Below, piece after piece: positions 1 to 6,853 of a stretch of DNA of 11,637 nucleotides. The first letter of the stretch is position 1. Each line of letters starts with the position of its first letter. The notes under the pieces are model-generated. The model saw nothing but the letters and a program-made list of their open reading frames with translations, was not told where the DNA came from and did no database searches. The DNA is from Lunasporangiospora selenospora (Eukaryota; Mortierellomycota; Mortierellomycetes; Mortierellales; Mortierellaceae), in contig JAABOA010000775.1 in assembly GCA_015680635.1 (NCBI GenBank), forward strand, positions 1-11,637, written 5' to 3'. The translations under genes were made by a program, and so were the position numbers.

Positions 1-238
1 TCCCCCCTCCCTTTTACCTCCGCGGATAAAAAAGAGGAAACGATGGATTACCAAAGCAAAACAGGACAATTATGGCGGAAGAAAACAAAAAACCATTGGA
101 GGTATTGGAACTAGAGAGAGGCTAAGAAGAAGGGCGGAAGAAAACAAGGTTAATGCAAGGACGCGATTGGTGGCAACCAGTACGGGCGCTGGTACCTGAA
201 CAATCTCAGAAGGGCATTCTTTGGAGCTAACAATGAGC

Positions 239-280
239 GAGAGAGGAGAGAGAGGGAGAGAGAGAGGGAGAGAGGAAAGA
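239..280. repeat. GA-rich purine microsatellite
   Basis: A 42-nt run of only purines on the + strand, mostly GA with GG interruptions. It lies about 300 bp upstream of the peptidase start codon. Such tracts are common slippage-prone sequence and can also act as GAGA-type promoter elements. The sequence alone does not say which applies. Confidence 0.85.
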
Positions 281-561
281 TCCATCTGTCTACTGCTGAA
301 CAAAAAAATAAAAAAGCAGCCGAGATCCATCTTGTTCAGGCTGCCGTTGGCTCCAACTTTAAAAAAGATATCATGTCGATTGTGTCCACTTGTGTCAACT
401 GTCAATGGAGAAAAAGAGTGCGCAGGCAGAGGTTTCCTTCTCTGGAATATAACGTGACAAGGTATGCCAGGATGAGTACTTCTCACGGGTCCCCCGAAAT
501 GGGTCATGGGAAAGTAATTCCTCTCCTTCTTTCTTTGGTCAATTCATCCTTCCTCCTCCTC

Positions 562-573
562 TGACTCGAGTCA
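562..573. promoter_or_regulatory. TGACTCGAGTCA palindrome, possible bZIP site
   Basis: A perfect 12-bp palindrome ends 11 bp before the start codon at 585. Each arm is TGACTC, the core recognised by Gcn4-type fungal bZIP factors, and the centre is CTCGAG. A role in transcription is inference. Its place next to the start codon may put it inside the 5' leader rather than the promoter. Confidence 0.35.
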
Positions 574-584
574 TCGTGTTCCTA

Positions 585-3500
585 ATGTCTAGTGCTTCAT
601 CATCCCAACCAGTGTCTCCGGTTCATCTCCCCGAGTCGGTAGAATTGCTCGAGCAGATTGTTGACCAGACAAAACAAATCCTCCAGGATGCTGGAGATGC
701 CATCCTGGCCTTGTCCAAGGACCAACAGTCCAGTGTTTCGCTGACCCTGTTGAGATTCCAGGAGCGACAGAGTGAGGCCGCTGCTTTGCAGACGGGGTGT
801 ACTTTTCCTACTATGGTACTTGTTCTATCCCGATACAAATCCATTAGGTCTCAACATTAGGTGTCTTTGTTCCAAGAAAAGATGAGAGTGAATAACAGTT
901 TTGGACGCGTCGGTGTTTCTAGGTACACTTGGACAAGCCTGTTCGGGATGCCTCGACCGAGGCCAAGAAATCTCTCCAGAAGGCTTGGTCAGCGTAAGTG
1001 GTACTTTTATTTATTTATTTCATTGTATTTTATTTTGGTGACCACAGTCGAAACCGTTGGACCTAACCTACCCTCTCTCATATACCATAGTCTGCACTCC
1101 AGAAGGGTACAATATATTCTTTTCAAAACCAATACATTTAATTGCCCTTTGCTTTCAATGAACTAATATAGACTCTTCAACCTATTTTTTCACTTTGACA
1201 TTCTCAGGATGTCTACGCGATCCTGCAACAGCTCGAGATCAGCCAAGAAAACGATCCAATGATCCGCCGCCTTCACCAGCACACGCTCAGACTCTTTGAA
1301 CGCCACGGAGCAGGACTCTCGGAACAGGATCAACAAAAGCTCATCCAGATCCGGGACGAGATTTCAAGTCTTGAACTCGAATTCCAACGTGCCTTGAACG
1401 AGGACACGACCGAGATCCTGTTGACGGCGGAGGAACTCGATGGTTGTTCCGAGGCATGGCTTCAGGGATTGAAGAAACAAACGGCAGCGGTCAAGGAAGA
1501 AGGCGGTCAGGAATTCTATCGCGTGACAATGAAGACACCTGATATCCTCAATGTCAGTCGAAATGCTTCTTTGCCCGAGACTCGAAAGCGCGTCGCGATC
1601 AAGTACCGTCAGGTGTGCACCGACACGAATGGACCTCGAGTGGATCGATTGCTTGAGCTTCGACACGATGCGGCGGTACTTTTGGGATTCAAGAGCCATG
1701 CTGCCTATCAGCTCAACATTAATATGGCGCAAAAGGTTGAGACGGTGGACGAGTTCTTGGAGAATATTATGAGTGCGATTGCAGGAAAGCGGGACAGTGA
1801 TAAGGAGGTGTTGTTGGGGCTCAAGAAGGCCGAGTATGAGCGACGTGGATGGAGTGATCAGTTTGATGGACAGCTGTGTGCCTGGGACGTCAAGTACTAT
1901 CAAGAGATTCTCTTCCGGGATCAGTATGCTGTTGACAACAACTTGATCCAGCAGTATTTTGAGCTGGATTATGTCCGAGACCAGATCATGGGCATGTATG
2001 TTGAGCGTTGTTTTTTTTTAAAATGTTTTTCTTTTGTTGATGTTTGAATATGGAGGCTCTATGATCTAAATCTGTCGTGCTTTGGTTTCTTTCTCTGGCT
2101 AGTTACTCCAAGATCTTCCAACTGAGGATTGAACAGGTTCCTGGAAAGTATTGGGCCGATGATGTGACACTGTTTGCTGTGTATGACCAAAAGGCTCAAA
2201 ATGAGGCAGGCGAGGCGGGTCAGGCGGATCCAGAGCGATTCAAGATTGGATACTTTTATCTTGGTGAGTCAACGCGCTCTATTCTTTTTGGGAGTTTTGC
2301 ATGGCGATCTGAACACGATATCTGACATTGCTTCTTGTCCTTTGTTTTCGTTCGTGTGTAGACCCGTTCCCTCGTCCTGGCAAATACTCGCACCAGTGCG
2401 TGGTTCCCTTGCGTGCTAGTTATGTTGTTTCTAAAACCGGTGAACAGGTTTTGCCAGTCGGTAAGTGTGATGTGTCTGAACAAACACATGGAGAGTGGTC
2501 AACTGGGTATGCTCAAGTTTGACTGAAAGTGCCAAAACTCATCAACATTTTATCTATTGTTCCTGTGGGATTGCCTCTAGCCGTCAATGTTGGAAACCTC
2601 TCGCGTCCAACTTCAGAGAGACCAGCATTGCTCAAGCATACCGAGGTACTGACCCTAAAAAAGTCTTTTTTTTTTTTTTCTTTTTTTTTGCTCAACATGT
2701 CCATCCACCACTCTCCTCATGGAGAAATCTAATCCCTCGAGATGGTTTTTTTTTTTATTTAGGTCCGTACGTTTTTCCACGAGATTGGCCACGTATTCCA
2801 CGCCATGTCGAACAAGGCTCGGTTCAGTTTGTTCAACTTTTCTTGGTCGGCGGTCCCCTACCCAACCTCGCTCGCGATGGACTTTTTGGAGGTACCTAGT
2901 ATCATGCTCGAGAACTGGCTTTGGGAACCCCTTGTTCTTAAACGTCTTTCAAGGTACCCAATATAACAAAAAAAAAACCACTCGAAACGGACACTGGCGA
3001 GACATTTTACACATTGCTATTTTATCATAACAAAAAAAAATGTCATTGACAATCGCGTTCATTCTATTTCTCATGTTTCTAGACACTACAAGACTGGGGA
3101 GCAACTCCCAGACGATTTGATCGAGTCGTTGGTCCGATCTCGTAAGGTCAGCGCAGGTCTCTTGTTCTCTCAGCAGATCGCTGCCACTTCGATTGATATG
3201 AAACTACACAGTGTCGACCCTAAAACTCGACAAGAGAGTGTTGCCCAACTCTGGAAGCGAATGAGCGAGTCATTGGCCGGGATTCAGATGGAAGGGGGAC
3301 CCGGGGTCAACCCGGCTTGCCAGTTGTATCATATCGCGATGGGGTATGATGCAGGATATTACGTTTATGCTTGGAGTGAGATGCATGCACACGACTTGTA
3401 TACCCGGTTCAAGCCCTCGTCGTCATCCCCTGATGGCAAAAAGGAAAGCAGGGCATTGGATGAGGTCCTAGGACGTGAGTATTGGGAAAAGGTTCTCTCA

Positions 3501-3596
3501 CCTGGAGCGACAGTCGAGCCATTGGAGTTGTTGCGAGACTTTTTGGGGCGGGAACCAAACCCCGAGGCTTTCCAGAGATACCTGACGGAGCCTTGA
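585..3596 (+). CDS. M3-family zinc oligopeptidase (thimet oligopeptidase / saccharolysin type)
   Basis: Cytosolic metallopeptidases of this family cut short peptides, including proteasome products. Exons: 585-815, 923-993, 1091-1106, 1208-1995, 2103-2263, 2362-2460, 2581-2645, 2763-2953, 3083-3596. All junctions are GT/AG and keep frame, giving 711 aa, close to yeast Prd1 and animal thimet oligopeptidase. The zinc site HEIGH is at residues 483-487, and the third ligand is E520 in DFLEVPS. Near the C-terminus, H624, Y633 and Y636 in HIAMGYDAGYYVYAWSE match the substrate-binding His/Tyr set of thimet oligopeptidase. VRDASTEAKK (84-93) matches the conserved N-terminal VSxDKxxRDAS region. No signal peptide or clear mitochondrial presequence is seen. 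ATG 585 is the first usable in-frame start; upstream there is only an in-frame GTG at 576. Oddities are the 16-nt exon 3, a longer loop before E520, and Ile where relatives have Gln in EAPSQMLE. The family call is firm; the exact orthologue is not. Confidence 0.95.
1091..1106 (+). other. 16-nt microexon (exon 3 of the M3 peptidase)
   Basis: Direct joining of exon 2 (ends 993, phase 2) to the next clear exon (starts 1208, phase 0) breaks the frame. This 16-nt segment repairs it and adds A-L-H-S-R-R before DVYAI, matching the SMREDVY region of the family. It is preceded by a CTAAC branch site at 1063-1067, a pyrimidine run and ATAG, and followed by GTACAA. The two introns it makes (97 and 101 bp) have the same size as the other introns of the gene. 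A CTAAT branch site at 1163-1167 serves the second. Confidence 0.85.
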
Positions 3597-3599
3597 AGA

Positions 3600-3621
3600 A
3601 GTATATAAATATTTATATACT
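3600..3621. terminator. 22-bp AT-rich perfect palindrome in the 3' UTR
   Basis: A perfect inverted repeat with no spacer, made mostly of TATA/ATAAAT units, begins 3 bp after the peptidase stop codon. In RNA it could fold as a hairpin. Its TATATA content also resembles the efficiency elements that help 3'-end formation in yeast genes. The palindrome is certain; the role is inferred. Confidence 0.5.
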
Positions 3622-3694
3622 CCAAAAGGTCTCATTCTCATGTAACAGAGTAGAGAGAAGAGTCGCCTTGTTTCTCGCAAAGGGTTGAACACAC

Positions 3695-3700
3695 AATAAA
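3695..3700 (+). terminator. AATAAA polyadenylation signal
   Basis: Canonical AATAAA 99 bp after the stop codon of the M3 peptidase, in AT-rich sequence. It is the first exact match downstream of the gene. Further AATAAA copies occur in the spacer, for example near 3791 and 4270, so the true cleavage site is not fixed by this motif alone. Confidence 0.5.
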
Positions 3701-4221
3701 ATTTAGCTCTTGCAGTAAGGGGGCAACGAATGCATTTAGGAGGAGTCTCACCAATCACCATTTTCCCGACATTGCCAACTTTGAGTCTGTCAATAAATAA
3801 CTGCCGGATTCCAAGAGTGACCAATCTGAGTATTCAGTAGCTCGGTATGAAATAACAAACAAAGGTTGTAAAGAATGTCAAGATTCTACGTGGAAAAGTT
3901 CAGGATATCCATATGCCGCAACAGGTGCCCTCTAGTTTTTGTCATCCCATAAAAGAATGGGTTCATTTTCCAACCCTGTCATATGACGGCTTTCGCCATT
4001 CCGAGGTCCATGGTAGGGATCGCCAGCCGCAAGGAGAGTCTGGCACGGAGGCAGATCTTGACCACAGCGCAACACAGTTTAAGAGTATCTCAGTATTGGG
4101 CATCAATATTCAGTTGACGTGAACCTCTTGATCGAGAGCATCTCTGCAGGAAACAACACCTCAATGACCATTTTTTACGATCGATACCTTAAGGTTTGTG
4201 CTTTTGTTTTTAAACCACATA

Positions 4222-4241
4222 TCTCTCTCTCTCTCTCTCTC
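4222..4241. repeat. (TC)10 microsatellite
   Basis: Twenty bases of uninterrupted TC dinucleotide in the spacer. It is the opposite-strand form of the GA tracts at 239-280 and 11585-11637. Confidence 0.9.
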
Positions 4242-4845
4242 ATGGAATTTTCTTTCGTCATATCATCTCAATAAAAGAGAGTCAATGCCATAAGCATTGT
4301 GCAAACAAGACTGACGTCCCCACTCTTTTTCTTACTTCATTTTAATCAATACACCATCTCCAAAGTGTCAACATTATTTCATCGATTTTTTATTCTCCTT
4401 GTCAGATATTTTTTGTTGTTTGCAGAATCATTCAACAATTAAGAATTACCCTTTACAAGGGTCTATTGCGAGAGAGGTTATTAATCAACAAACAAGGACC
4501 TTAATTTTGGTCAAAAAAAGTGAAAAGGGCGATATAATACACAGTAATAGCACTAGTGCTTTTAATGAAAGGAAGGAAATAATAACAAATGTGCCGAGAG
4601 TTTGCAGGCGCAAGCCAAGTGGGACGACGTCGATATTTCTCAATCTTGAACAGACGAACCAAATGGATACACCTCTACAATGTCGATCTGACATTAAAAA
4701 TATTCTTGATCGCTATTTGTCATGGACGATAGTGCTGGTGAAAAAGTTGAAACATAAAGGGTGGAAGTTGTAAGTAGCCATGCACAAAGATGGAAGGGAC
4801 ATTGTTGGCGGTATATTGTACAAATACGTTATTCTTAATGGCTAA

Positions 4846-4919
4846 TAATCATGGATGATGGAAGAGACACAATACATAGCATCTCTCTCGAGAAATGTTC
4901 TTACTGGCTATTGGCCATG
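4846..4919 (+). repeat. 74-bp direct repeat, copy A
   Basis: Matches copy B at 4974-5047 in the same direction, with four substitutions and no gaps by eye (70 of 74 identical). Both run from TAATCATGGAT to GGCCATG. The flanks on both sides differ, so the unit has sharp edges. The unit holds a CTCTCTCGAG core and no convincing open frame. Confidence 0.9.
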
Positions 4920-4973
4920 GAAAGAAGGATTATGAAGGTGAGAAGTAGAAGAGAAAAAGGTGGATGCATTGAG

Positions 4974-5047
4974 TAATCATGGATAATGGAAGAGACACAA
5001 TACATGGCATCTCTCTCGAGAAATGTTCTTACGGGCTATCGGCCATG
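4974..5047 (+). repeat. 74-bp direct repeat, copy B
   Basis: Second copy of the unit at 4846-4919, with starts 128 bp apart and 54 bp of unrelated sequence between. Differences from copy A fall at unit positions 12, 33, 60 and 66. Three are transitions and one is a T/G change. The arrangement could be two insertions of a small dispersed element or an interrupted tandem duplication. Confidence 0.9.
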
Positions 5048-5558
5048 AACAATAAGGTATGAATACAAAAGTACAGGGCAATCATCGTGAGTAATCAAGC
5101 GTCAAGCTGGACTGTGCCCAGTACGTGCCACAAAATAATGGTGTAGCGGGTGGTGACACATTTCATGTGTAAGAATCATAAAAGAACTCTTACATTGGGG
5201 CTGCATGGGTTGTAGAAGTGACTATAACCAGGGCAATCAAAAGGAAGATGACCGATCGAACAGTAGGTGCAATCATTGTTGAGAAAGTGTTTGGGTAGTT
5301 GAGTCTGTGGAAGTGTATGGGTGGTGGGAGCTATGGGGCATTTTGGTAGTTGAAGCTATGAAGAATAAGAAGGTATTAATGTAGAATGGATTTGAACAGA
5401 GGCATAAATGTCACTCATAGATGATTCCTTGCTCTCCTCTTTTGCGCCTGATTCCTTCTTTAACCCCCTTACTTTCTTTCCTTCCCATTTCTCTTTAACT
5501 TTCTCTCTTGGTCATTGACTAATGGCTGAGATCTCACTGTATAAAGCATTTAAAAAAA

Positions 5559-5591
5559 TTGGGACCGATTTGGCTGGGCAATCGTTCCCAA
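5559..5591. repeat. Inverted repeat / hairpin
   Basis: Arms of 12 nt, TTGGGACCGATT at 5559-5570 and AATCGTTCCCAA at 5580-5591, are complementary except for one C/T-facing position. They enclose a 9-nt loop. It has no T-run typical of a terminator and no neighbouring gene end, so its role is unknown. Confidence 0.5.
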
Positions 5592-5631
5592 CAAAATTCG
5601 ACTGTACTGTGCATAACAAAGAGAGTAATAA

Positions 5632-5643
5632 CCCCCCCCCCCC
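5632..5643. repeat. C12 homopolymer
   Basis: Twelve consecutive cytosines (guanines on the minus strand). The length is prone to sequencing error and slippage. In the minus-strand frame described here it would encode glycines at the weakest end of that frame. Confidence 0.9.
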
Positions 5644-6367
5644 TTGGTTACTTCTGAGATGCGGGCAACTTTGGAGTCATAGTCTTGCAGACTGAATGGC
5701 GAGGGCGATATGCGACTGAGTTTGGCAGACGCTTTGGACTCTTGTCTCATCTACAGTCAGTCTAGAGTCCTCTTCCAAGTCTCCTGGAAAGAGATTGTGA
5801 TTGCAGTTTATTTTTGGGCAGGGACTCGACAGCCTTTGGCTCGCTTGCTAGGTTCCTGGCTAGCAAGAGCGTACTCTCCCTCTGATATGATATTATTTTG
5901 TTGTAATACACGATCTCGGACTCCCTGAATCAAAAGGCTTCAAGTGGTACGGGACACGGTTGCCAACAAGAGTGTTGCCTCTATGAAAGAGGCCATTGTC
6001 ACTGTGTCCTTGTTTGTTTCGGTGGGGGTGGTGTCGATGGTACCAAAGATATCGGTGTACCACTTTTTTCATTGGACCTTTTTTTTTTTTGTAAAGACAG
6101 GATCGTCAGGATGAAATTGTTTCCCCCACGAGATGGTGACACGAAGAATATCAACAGACTTTTAGAAAATCAAGACCTGGAAAGTCGGGTCGGTCATCCC
6201 TATCCGGTCCTGGGACTGAGCTTTGTGTAGGGCCGAGTCGTGCTCGGATGCCCTTTTGAATTCAAAGTATGATGCCAGCGTATTGTACAGTAGTCTACTC
6301 ATCCATCAGCAGCAAGTGCATCGGATAGGATCCATGACGAGAAGTATAAAGTGAACCATAGCTCACT

Positions 6368-6390
6368 CACACACACACTCTCTCTCTCTC
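6368..6390. repeat. Compound CA/CT microsatellite
   Basis: A (CA) run at 6368-6378 passes directly into a (CT) run ending at 6390, within the spacer about 460 bp upstream of the USP gene start codon. Confidence 0.85.
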
Positions 6391-6772
6391 AAGCTTGAGA
6401 TAAGACATCTTGGTGTCTCGACTTGTCAGATCCTCTCCAAAACAGATCTATTGTAGAGTAACGCGTCTTGGGTGTGAGCGGGGTTTTCAAGAGTGAGAGG
6501 ATAGACTGGCCTTGACAGTCCCTTCGAATCGAGATACGAAAAAGGAGATCCCTGCGGAATGCATGACAGACAAAAACCACACGTTCTGAAGAAGAAGAAA
6601 AAAAAAAAAAGCCCGTTGTGGCTCAGACCCACAGAACTTGAGTTTGCCATTGGAGATGCCTTTCACTAATTGCATCCTGGCTCAGTTCTCTCATTCAAGG
6701 CACCACCACACCTCTAGCTCATGCACTTGAATTGGATTCTCTACGCCAACCTTGACACCTTTTATATACACC

Positions 6773-6780
6773 TATAAATA
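6773..6780 (+). promoter_or_regulatory. TATA-like box upstream of the USP gene
   Basis: TATAAATA lies 73 bp before the start codon at 6854, and a second AT-rich TATATA element begins nearby at about 6763. The spacing suits a fungal core promoter with a short leader. The surrounding sequence is AT-rich, so chance occurrence is possible. Confidence 0.4.
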
Positions 6781-6853
6781 TTATTATTTTTCATTCAATA
6801 GCGGAGCATCTCATCGATTCGAGAGGAATCCTAATTCTTTTCCCCCCTCAACC

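Larger units (their letters stand above)
1..584. other. Upstream spacer of the M3 peptidase gene
   Basis: No gene is supported here. The open frames on both strands are short, low in complexity around the GA tract, and match nothing I recognise. The stretch holds a 15-bp direct repeat (GGCGGAAGAAAACAA at 74-88 and 133-147), a purine tract at 239-280, a pyrimidine-rich run just before the start codon (about 545-561), and a 12-bp palindrome at 562-573. It probably contains the promoter and 5' leader of the peptidase gene, but I see no clear TATA box at a fixed distance. The end of another gene, non-coding here, could lie at the left edge. Confidence 0.5.
5550..6302 (-). pseudogene. Possible decayed minus-strand coding frame, unidentified
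   Basis: Read on the minus strand from ATG at 6302, one frame stays protein-like to about 5645. It includes SYFEFKRASEHDSALHKAQ, ISWGKQFHPDDPVFT, TNKDTVTMASFIEATLLLA, LLIQGVRDRVLQQNNII and SPFSLQDYDSKVARISEVTK. Codon choice (many C-ending codons, AAG, CAG, GAG) resembles the two real genes. Stops interrupt it at 6164, 6071, 5942, 5810, 5759 and 5753. Near 5680-5785 a neighbouring frame (LEEDSRLTVDETRVQ) also looks coding, which would fit a frameshift. I recognise no family and no consistent splice sites. Chance is a real alternative, since gaps of 30-47 codons between stops are not rare. Confidence 0.25.
3701..6772. other. 3-kb spacer between the two genes
   Basis: No intact gene is supported. 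The + strand frames are short or lack ATG, AT-rich and without family motifs. No tRNA box pair or rRNA sequence was noticed. The stretch holds a (TC)10 tract, a 74-bp imperfect direct repeat, a hairpin, a C12 run, a mixed CA/CT microsatellite and several A/T homopolymers. A minus-strand frame around 5550-6302 has coding-like codons but several stops. The spacer is several times longer than the 584 bp seen before the first gene, so decayed sequence or an unrecognised non-coding transcript is possible. Confidence 0.5.

Noticed and set aside
70-507. Minus-strand open frame of 145 codons across the GA tract
   Set aside because: Much of it is Ser/Leu/Pro low-complexity sequence read from the purine microsatellite, with no recognisable domain.
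576-584. In-frame GTG upstream of the peptidase ATG
   Set aside because: Nuclear fungal genes normally start at ATG, and the ATG at 585 gives a length typical of the family.
994-1207. Apparent frameshift or pseudogene state of the M3 peptidase between exons 2 and 4
   Set aside because: The 16-nt microexon at 1091-1106 restores the frame, adds family-like residues and has proper splice signals, and every other junction is intact.
1364-1903. Minus-strand open frame of 179 codons opposite the largest peptidase exon
   Set aside because: It lies wholly within the M3 coding exon and is a by-product of that exon's codon bias; its translation shows no domain.
2646-2762. 117-bp peptidase intron as possibly retained coding sequence (length divisible by three)
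   Set aside because: An in-frame TAA occurs at about 2730, and the intron is dominated by T runs with good GT and AG ends.
4005-4024. Minus-strand GDPYHGP, resembling the GQDPYH motif of uracil-DNA glycosylase
   Set aside because: The surrounding residues do not match that family and stops interrupt the frame on the downstream side; a seven-residue match is best explained by chance.
4399-4773. Plus-strand open frame of 124 codons in the spacer
   Set aside because: It begins at TTG, has AT-rich codons unlike the two confirmed genes, shows no motif, and has no promoter or splice context.
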